Shown here piece by piece: positions 1 to 5,279 of a DNA stretch of 9,847 nt. The notes below the pieces were generated by a model. That model was given only the letters and a program-made list of their open reading frames with translations, did no database searches and was not told the origin of the DNA. Made by a program: the position numbers and the translations under genes. Every line of letters starts with the position of its first letter. The first letter of the stretch is position 1. The DNA is from Gammaproteobacteria bacterium (lineage in GTDB: Bacteria > Pseudomonadota > Gammaproteobacteria > SZUA-152). The stretch is from NCBI GenBank assembly GCA_030613605.1, contig JAUWLO010000061.1, positions 1-9,847 of the forward strand, read 5' to 3'.

Positions 1-33
1 AATCTAGTTGCTCAACAATAAGGATACAGTGGA

Positions 34-1218
34 ATGATTAAACCAATTGGCTCTGATGAACTACAACCACGTTTCGTTTATGACGTCGCAGAACATGATG
101 CATTAAGTAAAGAAGCCGAGTCACTGCCTTCAGTGATCATCAGTTCCCAGGCAGCCGGTAATGCAGTGATGATGGGGGCCGGTTACTTCAACCCGTTAAA
201 AGGCTTTATGAATGTGGCCGACGCCATGGGGGCTGCGGAAAAATTGACCCTCACGGATGGCTCGTTCTTCCCGGTGCCAGTTTTATGCCTGCTGGAAAAC
301 ACCGATGCCATTGGCGATGCTAAACGCATTGCCCTTCGCGACCCGAACGTTGATGGCAACCCGGTATTGGCAGTCATGGACGTGGAAGCCATTGAAGAAG
401 TATCGGCTGAGCAGATGAAAGTCATGACCGACAAAGTTTATCGTACCGATGACGCTGAACACCCAGGCGTAGCAGCATTTAACTCACAGGGGCGTATGGC
501 CGTATCGGGTCCTATCCAGGTACTGAGTTTTAGTTACTTCCAGACTGAATTCCCTGACACTTTCCGTACTGCAGTAGAAATTCGTAATGAGATCTCTGAA
601 CACGGCTGGAAAAAAGTCGTCGCCTTCCAGACGCGTAACCCGATGCACCTGGCGCACGAAGAACTCTGCCACATGGCTATGGATCGCCTCGGTTGTGACG
701 GCCTGGTCATTCACATGCTACTGGGAAAACTCAAGCCGGGTGATATTCCTGCGCCAGTTCGTGACGCTTCAATCCGCAAGATGGTCGAACTGTACTTCCC
801 ACCCAACAGCGCGATGGTAACGGGTTACGGTTTCGACATGCTGTATGCCGGTCCACGTGAAGCCGTGCTGCACGCTTACTTCCGCCAGAACATGGGTGCC
901 ACGCACTTCATCATCGGTCGTGACCATGCCGGTGTGGGTGACTACTACGGTGCCTTTGATGCCCAGACTATATTCAAAGAGGAAGTACCTGAAGGTGCGA
1001 TGGAGATCGAAATCTTCGAGGCTGATCACACGGCATGGTCGAAGAAACTGAACAAAGTAGTGATGATGCGAGAAGCACCGGATCACGAGAAAGACGATTT
1101 CGTTTTGCTCTCAGGTACTAAAGTGCGTGAAATGCTCGGACAGGGTCTTGCTCCTCCGAAAGAATTCTCACGACCTGAAGTGGCTAAAATCTTAATCGAT
1201 TATTACCAAAGCCTGTAA
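34..1218 (+). CDS. sat: Sulfate adenylyltransferase (ATP sulfurylase), dissimilatory type
   Basis: This cytoplasmic enzyme interconverts ATP plus sulfate with APS plus pyrophosphate. In a sulfur oxidiser it runs towards ATP, using the APS made by AprBA. The 394-residue protein has the usual length of the single-domain prokaryotic enzyme, with no APS kinase domain. Diagnostic motifs are visible: the nucleotide-binding QTRNPMHLAHEE at residues 199-210 (the QxRNPxHxxHE signature), GRDHAGVGDYYG at 295-306, and LSGTKVREML near the C-terminus at 359-368. The ATG at 34 is preceded by AAGGA (20-24) with about nine bases of spacing, and the N-terminus is of normal length for the family, so this start is preferred. 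The promoter must lie left of the window or in the 33 bases shown. A hairpin follows the stop at once, so the gene probably ends its transcript. Family assignment is secure; direction of catalysis is inferred from the aprBA genes on the right. Confidence 0.97.
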   Translation: MIKPIGSDELQPRFVYDVAEHDALSKEAESLPSVIISSQAAGNAVMMGAGYFNPLKGFMNVADAMGAAEKLTLTDGSFFPVPVLCLLENTDAIGDAKRIALRDPNVDGNPVLAVMDVEAIEEVSAEQMKVMTDKVYRTDDAEHPGVAAFNSQGRMAVSGPIQVLSFSYFQTEFPDTFRTAVEIRNEISEHGWKKVVAFQTRNPMHLAHEELCHMAMDRLGCDGLVIHMLLGKLKPGDIPAPVRDASIRKMVELYFPPNSAMVTGYGFDMLYAGPREAVLHAYFRQNMGATHFIIGRDHAGVGDYYGAFDAQTIFKEEVPEGAMEIEIFEADHTAWSKKLNKVVMMREAPDHEKDDFVLLSGTKVREMLGQGLAPPKEFSRPEVAKILIDYYQSL

Positions 1219-1246
1219 TAACTAATAGCGTAAGCACTGTATATCC

Positions 1247-1281
1247 AAAGGCCGGCTTATCATATTGATGAGTCGGCCTTT
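1247..1281 (+). terminator. Hairpin after sat, probable terminator
   Basis: A 15-bp stem can form between 1247-1261 and 1267-1281 with a 5-base loop. The base is AAAGGCCG paired with CGGCCTTT, and two G-T wobbles lie higher up. It starts 28 bases after the sat stop. The stem is strong, but only three T residues end its right arm and no long T-run follows, so it may act as a 3'-end stabiliser as well as a terminator. Confidence 0.7.
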
Positions 1282-1289
1282 AAGCTATC

Positions 1290-1412
1290 TATCCGCTGGA
1301 TATGCGCTATGCGGGCCCGCGTGAAGCCCTGCTACACGTCCTGTTTCGTCAGAACTACGGCGGTCTCACCGAGAAAGTGGAAATCAAGATGTCTGGCCAT
1401 TTAGCCAAATAG
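1290..1412 (+). pseudogene. Remnant of a second, diverged ATP sulfurylase gene
   Basis: Codons 1296-1364 read LDMRYAGPREALLHVLFRQN followed by YGG. Sixteen of these 23 residues are identical to residues 267-289 of the Sat encoded at 34-1218, and the reading is ungapped. By hand count about 46 of 69 bases match, so this is an old or separately acquired paralogue and not a fresh tandem copy. After GG the frame continues as LTEKVEIKMSGHLAK and stops at 1410-1412. That part does not match the GRDHAG region that should come next, so the rest was lost by deletion or rearrangement. Upstream the frame is closed by a TAA at 1281-1283, and no ribosome binding site is seen. I infer a non-functional scar left beside the active sat. 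Confidence 0.75.
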
Positions 1413-1810
1413 ACACATGCCCACAGTTCGGCCAGGGCTACTTACGTAGTGAAAGATTGAAAAATACTGGTAAAAGTTAAAATCTGATCCCGGCCATGCC
1501 GGGATCAGAGCAATGCTGAGAGTGGTACTCCTGCTTGAAGATCAGGCCAACCGAATTATCCACAACAGCGTGACATCGAGCCTCTGAGTGGTTCTGCGCC
1601 GCCTCTACGGGGATCGCGCTCCATCATATAGACCATCAAATTCCACGACCCCAGCGTCAAACCAAAACGCTTCAAATTCCCGATTCGCATCACCCCGTAA
1701 CCTGTAAGGTCCAATCGATCCTTACTACCAACCTGATTAATACAGAGCATCTTCCTCGGCAGTTAGGGTACAATTTCAGCCTGGGAACTTCAGTTTAGGA
1801 GCAGCCAATA
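1413..1810. other. Intergenic stretch without a convincing gene
   Basis: About 400 bases separate the sat remnant from the thioredoxin-like gene. The stretch contains the hairpin at 1483-1509 and two weak minus-strand readings. One is a 64-codon frame at 1556-1750, rich in Arg, Gly and Met, whose GAGG lies only three bases before its ATG. The other is an overlapping start-less frame ending in DGLYDGARSP. Neither resembles a family I know, and they cannot both be real. A TACAAT at 1769-1774 could be a -10 element for the gene at 1811, but no matching -35 is seen. Confidence 0.5.
1483..1509 (-). terminator. Perfect inverted repeat, minus-oriented terminator-like hairpin
   Basis: A perfect 12-bp stem joins 1483-1494 (TCTGATCCCGGC) and 1498-1509 with a 3-base loop. 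Read on the minus strand it is followed by TTTTAAC and TTTTACC, which fits a rho-independent terminator for a minus-strand transcript. On the plus strand no T-run follows. No convincing minus-strand gene lies behind it, so it may be a leftover of a lost gene, or a dispersed repeat unit. Confidence 0.55.
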
Positions 1811-2932
1811 GTGCTGCCAGTAACAAACCGGAAGAGCATGAACCTACTGTTACGATCCTGTTACTTAATATTAATCATTGCCGCAATGCAGCTATCGCTG
1901 ACAGCTCAGGCAATCGAGTCAGCATTGGTACAAAAAAGTCAGGATGCCGATGAAGAAATAGGGTCAATCAACGATGAGCCAGATTTCGAATTCTTTGAAT
2001 TTGACGATGCCCCACTGGACTACGACCTGGTACACCCCGGCTGGTTCAAGCTCAGCTTTCTTGAATTAAACAATGATCTACAGGAATCAAAGGAAGCCGG
2101 GAAACGTGGATTGATTGTTTATTTTGGGCAGAAAAACTGTGCGTATTGCAGATCTCACCTCAAACACAATTGGGAAGATGCCTATATTGTTGCCTATACA
2201 CGCAAATATTTTGATGTGGTCGCTATTGATGTTCGTGGCGACCGACCTGTGGCTGATACTAACGGTAAAATTTTCCGCACTGAAAAAATATTCTCCAGGG
2301 CAAACAGAGCCCAGTTCACACCCACGCTAATATTTTATGATCCCGATGGTAAGGAAATGTTGCGCCTTTCTGGCTACCACACCCCCTACCAATTTAAAGC
2401 CGCACTGGAATATGTTGCCGATGGCCATTACAAAAATGAAAAACTGAAAACCTACCTTGCCCGCGCTGCTGAATTTTCAGAATATGGTCACGATACTATC
2501 AATCGTAACGATATTTTTTCTGATCCACCGTACGCCATGGACCGTTCATTATTCCCATCGCAAATACCACTGGCTGTCTTTTTTGAAAAACCCAACTGTC
2601 ACGCCTGTGACGTACTGCATGCCGGGCCACTCAGTAACAACACAATATTGCACACCATGACTCAACTCGAAGCTATACAGCTGGATATGCAATCAGACAC
2701 ACCCGTCATCGCACCTGATGGAGAAAGAACAACCGCAAAAAGGTGGGCAAATAAACTGGAGATTTATTACACCCCGACACTCATGTTTTTCGATGAACAT
2801 GGCAAAGAAATTATTCGAATAAATTCCGTGGTTGGCTTTTACCGACTCAATAACGTACTCCACTATATTTTATCGAAAGGATACCTCGAAGAACCCAACT
2901 TTCAGCTATGGCGGCAACGTCATAGGAGATAG
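1811..2932 (+). CDS. Exported protein with two thioredoxin-like domains
   Basis: The protein begins with a basic stretch and a hydrophobic segment ending in TAQA (about residues 11-34), which looks like a signal peptide without a lipobox, so a soluble periplasmic location is likely. Two thioredoxin-fold domains follow. The first has C110-A-Y-C113 and a cis-proline loop TPT at 170-172. The second has C263-H-A-C266 and TPT at 321-323. Both keep the redox CxxC and the cis-proline, so both may be active in thiol-disulfide exchange, as in SoxW-like or thioredoxin_2 proteins. The GTG at 1811 has AGGAG at 1797-1801 nine bases before it. An in-frame ATG at 1838 with GGAAG at 1830-1834 would also keep the signal peptide, and I cannot decide between them. 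The partner is unknown; a role in periplasmic sulfur or cytochrome redox chemistry is only inference from the setting. Confidence 0.85.
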   Translation: MLPVTNRKSMNLLLRSCYLILIIAAMQLSLTAQAIESALVQKSQDADEEIGSINDEPDFEFFEFDDAPLDYDLVHPGWFKLSFLELNNDLQESKEAGKRGLIVYFGQKNCAYCRSHLKHNWEDAYIVAYTRKYFDVVAIDVRGDRPVADTNGKIFRTEKIFSRANRAQFTPTLIFYDPDGKEMLRLSGYHTPYQFKAALEYVADGHYKNEKLKTYLARAAEFSEYGHDTINRNDIFSDPPYAMDRSLFPSQIPLAVFFEKPNCHACDVLHAGPLSNNTILHTMTQLEAIQLDMQSDTPVIAPDGERTTAKRWANKLEIYYTPTLMFFDEHGKEIIRINSVVGFYRLNNVLHYILSKGYLEEPNFQLWRQRHRR

Positions 2933-3033
2933 GTATTTTAGATGCCTGCCTTAGCGCTCTGATTCAACTGAAGTCGTCTCACCCAGAAAAACCCTGGCAA
3001 TCCAGTCCACCACAGCCTCCGTTACAGCCCCCG

Positions 3034-3051
3034 TGTAGGAAAAATCCTACA
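3034..3051. promoter_or_regulatory. 18-bp palindrome, candidate operator
   Basis: TGTAGGA-AAAA-TCCTACA is a perfect palindrome with 7-base arms and a 4-base centre. It lies about 115 bases before the start of the STAS-like gene in AT-rich DNA. Size and symmetry resemble sites bound by NarL/FixJ-type response regulators, but I cannot name the regulator. The arms are too short, and no T-run follows, for it to look like a terminator of the preceding gene. Confidence 0.4.
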
Positions 3052-3164
3052 AAAATTCATATAAAGGAACTACGTCACAAGACGATAACTTGTGTATATA
3101 TCAATACTATCTAACGAGATGTTTTTATATACGTTTCTATTATATAACGGATCTGGGAGTGATG

Positions 3165-3521
3165 ATGAATTCAGAGCGAATTAAATTAGAAAATTACAAT
3201 GGCGTGTTGTACTGCGATGCGTGCATGAATGATGAGTTTTCGTTGAATGACCTGGATACCATTCGTGATGAAATCCGTAAAAATTTCTCTTCTTCCACAA
3301 ATATTATTTGCAAAGAGTCTGGCTCTTATTCAGTGGCAGCTAATGTTCAAAAGGTTTTATGGAAAGGTATTGATGAATTTCTGAACGTTGTTTATGTAGT
3401 TGACAATGAATCCAAGAGAAGCGCTGCACTATATGCGGCCGAAACTTTTATGAGCAAATACAACACTCGTGTTGCCGGCACCAAGGAAGCAGCTTACGCG
3501 ATGCTTCATGACAATCTCTGA
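3165..3521 (+). CDS. Small protein, probably STAS/SpoIIAA-like fold
   Basis: The protein has 118 residues if read from the ATG at 3165, which has TGGGAG at 3154-3159 five bases upstream. The adjoining ATG at 3162 leaves only two bases. An in-frame TTG at 3090 would add a Tyr-rich, hydrophobic leader from AT-rich, promoter-like DNA and has no ribosome binding site, so I reject it. The pattern is a short N-terminal strand pair (GVLYCDA), a helix, a central strand (TNIICK), and then NVVYVVDNESKRSAALYAAE followed by a C-terminal TRVAGTKEAAYAML. That last part resembles SpoIIAA-like/STAS-type proteins, where a final strand and an 'EAxxWL'-type helix close the domain. No membrane segment or catalytic motif is seen. 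A regulatory or protein-binding role is possible but unproven. Confidence 0.6.
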   Translation: MNSERIKLENYNGVLYCDACMNDEFSLNDLDTIRDEIRKNFSSSTNIICKESGSYSVAANVQKVLWKGIDEFLNVVYVVDNESKRSAALYAAETFMSKYNTRVAGTKEAAYAMLHDNL

Positions 3522-3658
3522 ATGTTTCCATAAGAATCATATCGAGTTCTTATTTCCTACTAATCGATGTTAGGTGAGAAAATCCGTCTGCAGAGTCACA
3601 ACAAAAATATGAGAAACTGGTGAATTTGCTTCATTATCAAAACTATAGCTTGATAATG

Positions 3659-3688
3659 CTTAATTAGATCACTCAATTACCAATTAAG
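3659..3688 (+). terminator. AT-rich hairpin with T-run, possible terminator
   Basis: The 7-bp arms CTTAATT (3659-3665) and AATTAAG (3682-3688) enclose 16 bases and are followed by TCTTTT. It lies next to a second 9-bp inverted repeat at 3632-3658. Together they could end transcription from the STAS-like gene, although they sit 110-170 bases after its stop and the stems are weak. Confidence 0.3.
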
Positions 3689-3745
3689 TCTTTTACTCTA
3701 CAGGTTGGCGCCGATCCTGAGCTTAATGAGATTTTGAAGAAATAG
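3668..3745 (+). pseudogene. Possible C-terminal remnant of a SlyD-like FKBP gene
   Basis: Between two in-frame stops, 25 codons end in VGADPELNEILKK. This aligns without a gap to VDANPELNDILER near the end of the FKBP-type protein encoded at 6294-6803: eight of 13 residues are identical and three of the others are N/D, D/E or R/K changes. The identity is short and could be chance. No start codon or ribosome binding site belongs to it, and the rest of an FKBP domain is absent, so if real it is the tail of a deleted paralogue. Confidence 0.35.
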
Positions 3746-3843
3746 ACTAACTAAGAGTATCTTTCGTACAAAGATCTGTAATTGAGGTGTAGGGACCAAC
3801 GACTCCAAAGGCGAAGTACTATAGCCCCAGGTTCAGATTATGT

Positions 3844-3871
3844 AGTCGCACGCCCTTTTGGACGTGCGACT
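3844..3871 (-). terminator. Hairpin just downstream of the 52-residue minus-strand gene
   Basis: A 9-bp perfect stem AGTCGCACG (3844-3852) with CGTGCGACT (3863-3871) is continued, after one mismatch, by two G-C pairs around a TTTT loop. On the minus strand it begins seven bases after the stop of the small gene. No T-run follows, so it could be a 3'-end structure protecting a short mRNA instead of a classical terminator. Confidence 0.5.
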
Positions 3872-3878
3872 GAATAAT

Positions 3879-4037
3879 TTATGGCTTCTTAGGTGTTTGG
3901 TAAGGTACTTCTTTCTGGAAGCTTATCCATTCAGTCGTATAACCTATAACAAACTGTCCAGGAACAACCTCTTTCTGTGTTGTCGTCACATACTTTGTTT
4001 TACCTGTTGGCACCTTAGGTCTGCAAAATTCAGCCAT
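3879..4037 (-). CDS. Small protein of 52 residues, function unknown
   Basis: An ATG at 4037 opens 52 codons ending in TAA at 3879. The start is preceded on the minus strand by GAGGAG (4051-4046) with eight bases of spacing, a near-ideal ribosome binding site. The frame is closed by a strong hairpin directly after the stop. The product starts MAEFCRPKVPTGKTKYVTTT and ends with PYQTPKKP. It is basic, rich in Thr, Lys, Val and Pro, with one Cys and one Trp, and has no membrane segment or signal peptide. I do not recognise it. An AT-rich TATAAT on the minus strand just before the ribosome binding site (about 4061-4056) may give it a promoter of its own, with a very short leader. It is on the same strand as the HIT gene upstream, but a hairpin separates them. 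The ribosome binding site, frame and hairpin together make a real gene likely. Confidence 0.65.
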   Translation of the reverse strand: MAEFCRPKVPTGKTKYVTTTQKEVVPGQFVIGYTTEWISFQKEVPYQTPKKP

Positions 4038-4071
4038 AATCAAAACTCCTCAACTATTATATTTATATTAA

Positions 4072-4105
4072 TGGGAGGAAAAAACAGCTATGTCAGCCCC
4101 TCCCA
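4072..4105 (-). terminator. Hairpin between HIT gene and small gene
   Basis: TGGGAGG (4072-4078) pairs with CCTCCCA (4099-4105) around a 20-base loop. It begins 25 bases after the HIT stop on the minus strand and is followed by TTAATAT, not a pure T-run. A terminator or 3' structure for the HIT transcript is likely but not certain. Confidence 0.4.
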
Positions 4106-4130
4106 CTTCAACTGACTAAATTATACTCTT

Positions 4131-4544
4131 CTAGCGCGTATAATGCGCCTTTTTCGGTATCACATGCCTAACGCCCCCCTGGGGATTCTCGACATCACCC
4201 TTGTAGCGGGGAATAATGTGAATATGGACATGAAAAATACTCTGTCCTGCCGCAGGCCCCACGTTAACGCCGATATTGTAGCCATCCGGCTTGAACTCCT
4301 CGTCCAGCAGCTTGTGCTCCTCGGTTATCAGCTCCATACAGGCGCTGACCTCTTCGGGCGTCAGGTCAAAGAAGCTGGCCACATGACGCTTAGGGATAAC
4401 CACGGTGTGCCCCGGGCTCACCGCGTAACTGTCACGAGCACTGTATGCAAGTTCGTTGCTCAGTGACACCCCTTGTGGGTCTGTACAGAACAGGCATGGG
4501 TTATTAGGGTCACGCTTTTTTTCTTGTTTTTCTGCAGACGACAA
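4131..4544 (-). CDS. HIT-family nucleotide hydrolase/transferase
   Basis: The 137-residue protein carries the histidine-triad signature GQSIFHVHIHIIPR at 100-113, with H105, H107 and H109 as the HxHxH triad. N-terminal C17-L-F-C20 is the cysteine pair that binds zinc in many bacterial HIT proteins, probably with the histidine of PKRH (51-54). HIT proteins act on the alpha-phosphate of adenylylated compounds such as adenosine phosphoramidate and dinucleoside polyphosphates, and members such as Fhit also split APS. The start is TTG: a TGA lies two codons upstream, no ATG is available before the CLFC motif, and AAGAGGG (4560-4554) sits nine bases before it. The gene is divergent from the DUF4279 gene. 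Its place between sat and aprBA, which share APS, is suggestive but not proof of a role. Confidence 0.93.
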   Translation of the reverse strand: MSSAEKQEKKRDPNNPCLFCTDPQGVSLSNELAYSARDSYAVSPGHTVVIPKRHVASFFDLTPEEVSACMELITEEHKLLDEEFKPDGYNIGVNVGPAAGQSIFHVHIHIIPRYKGDVENPQGGVRHVIPKKAHYTR

Positions 4545-4743
4545 ACTTCAATACCCTCTTTATATACCCATAACTCTACCTCTTTTGCAGTAGAAAAAAA
4601 TAGGATACGTCCATAATATTTTTTTAGCCGGGCATTCTTATATCTAATAAAACTGGTTCCCGCAGTGAATTTGACAGACTTAGCCTCACCCGCTGCTACA
4701 GCTGAGTTTCAATCACAGCACCGCATCTATTCAACCTATACGT

Positions 4744-4749
4744 TATAAT
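4744..4749 (+). promoter_or_regulatory. Consensus -10 element before the DUF4279 gene
   Basis: A perfect TATAAT lies 40 bases before the GTG at 4790. No recognisable -35 is found 16-18 bases upstream. A consensus TTGACA does occur at 4671-4676, but it is too far away and has only weak -10 candidates of its own. Transcription of the plus-strand gene from near 4757 is a reasonable guess. Confidence 0.35.
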
Positions 4750-4789
4750 CCAACATCGTATCTACGGCTTATTAACGAGGAAACTATCC

Positions 4790-5218
4790 GTGACATCTAA
4801 CAAAGGACGCGCTTATTTCGGCATCTCTGGTTATCATTTCGACCCAGATCTCGTCACAAAATTTATTGGCCTGGAGCCCACATCGGTCAACAATGCTGGA
4901 ATGCGTAGCAACCTGGATAAGCCGGTGATTAGCTCATGGGAATTTTCCACAGAAACAATCACTTCTGACACTCAAGAGCTGGATATTTACAAACTCATTG
5001 ATGATGAAATTCTTAAAAAAATTGAACCCGCTAAGGACAAAATTATCGAAATCTGTAAAAGCCATAACTTGTCCCCAAGAATCGGGGTTGTGTTAACTTT
5101 GTCTATCGATAAGGATGAAACGAAACCTGATGTCGGCTTTGGCGCACGCGTGATCAGGTTTTGTTCTGAGATTGGCGCGTTTATTAACGTAGATTACGAA
5201 CTGTCTGAGCGGGTTTAA
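4790..5218 (+). CDS. DUF4279-domain protein, function unknown
   Basis: The 142-residue protein fits the DUF4279 pattern. An N-terminal strand (RAYFGISGYHFDPDLVTKFIGLEPT, residues 7-31) is followed by a loop and a Trp-containing strand (SSWEFST, 49-55), then a helix (LDIYKLIDDEILKKIEPAKDKI). It ends with a strand (IGVVLTLSI, 98-106) and a final segment that reads FCSEIGAFINVDYEL. No signal peptide, membrane segment or catalytic motif is visible, and the family's biochemical role is not known to me. The GTG start has GAGG at 4777-4780 nine bases upstream. It stands alone on the plus strand, divergent from the HIT gene and convergent with the TPR gene, so it is probably a single-gene transcript. 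Confidence 0.8.
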   Translation: MTSNKGRAYFGISGYHFDPDLVTKFIGLEPTSVNNAGMRSNLDKPVISSWEFSTETITSDTQELDIYKLIDDEILKKIEPAKDKIIEICKSHNLSPRIGVVLTLSIDKDETKPDVGFGARVIRFCSEIGAFINVDYELSERV

Positions 5219-5245
5219 TCCAGATTTAATTATGATTTAGGCTTG

Positions 5246-5279
5246 CTGCTGCCTTTCCCCAATATTTTTTAGGCAGCAG
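5246..5279. terminator. Inverted repeat between convergent genes
   Basis: CTGCTGCCT (5246-5254) pairs with AGGCAGCAG (5271-5279), enclosing 16 bases that end in six T residues. The right arm overlaps the stop and last codons of the minus-strand TPR gene. Its place between two convergent stops suggests a shared terminator, but no T-run follows on either strand. Confidence 0.3.

Larger units (their letters stand above)
3522..3878. other. AT-rich intergenic stretch with several hairpins
   Basis: No complete gene is seen. Hairpin-capable repeats are ATAAGAA/TTCTTAT (3530-3536 with 3547-3553), CATTATCAA/TTGATAATG (3632-3640 with 3650-3658) and CTTAATT/AATTAAG followed by TCTTTT (3659-3665 with 3682-3688). 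Any of these could end the transcript of the STAS-like gene; the third has the best T-run. A fragment resembling a protein C-terminus lies at 3668-3745 and is listed separately, as is the hairpin at 3844-3871. Confidence 0.5.

Noticed and set aside
1556..1750. 64-codon minus-strand open frame between the sat remnant and the thioredoxin-like gene
   Set aside because: Its GAGG is only three bases from the ATG, the composition (Arg, Gly, Met rich) is not protein-like, it matches no family I know, and an overlapping frame looks equally good. Kept only as a note in the intergenic entry.
3090..3164. Upstream TTG start for the STAS-like gene adding 25 residues
   Set aside because: There is no ribosome binding site, and the added residues come from AT-rich promoter-like DNA and give a Tyr/Phe-rich leader unlike the family. 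The ATG at 3165 has TGGGAG at good spacing.
3785..3845. Sequence ending in GGTTCAGATT that faintly recalls a tRNA T-arm
   Set aside because: No acceptor stem, D-arm or anticodon arm can be paired around it.
3858..4115. 85-codon plus-strand frame rich in Leu, Phe and Cys
   Set aside because: It lies antisense to the 52-residue gene and to the hairpin at 3844-3871, has no ribosome binding site, and its composition is that of a shadow frame.
4143..4466. 107-codon plus-strand frame
   Set aside because: It is entirely antisense to the HIT gene, whose HxHxH motif makes the minus-strand reading certain.
4671..4700. TTGACA followed by TGCTAC or GCTACA as a sigma-70 promoter
   Set aside because: The -35 is perfect, but at 17-18 bases the -10 matches poorly. 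The TATAAT at 4744 is too far away to pair with it.
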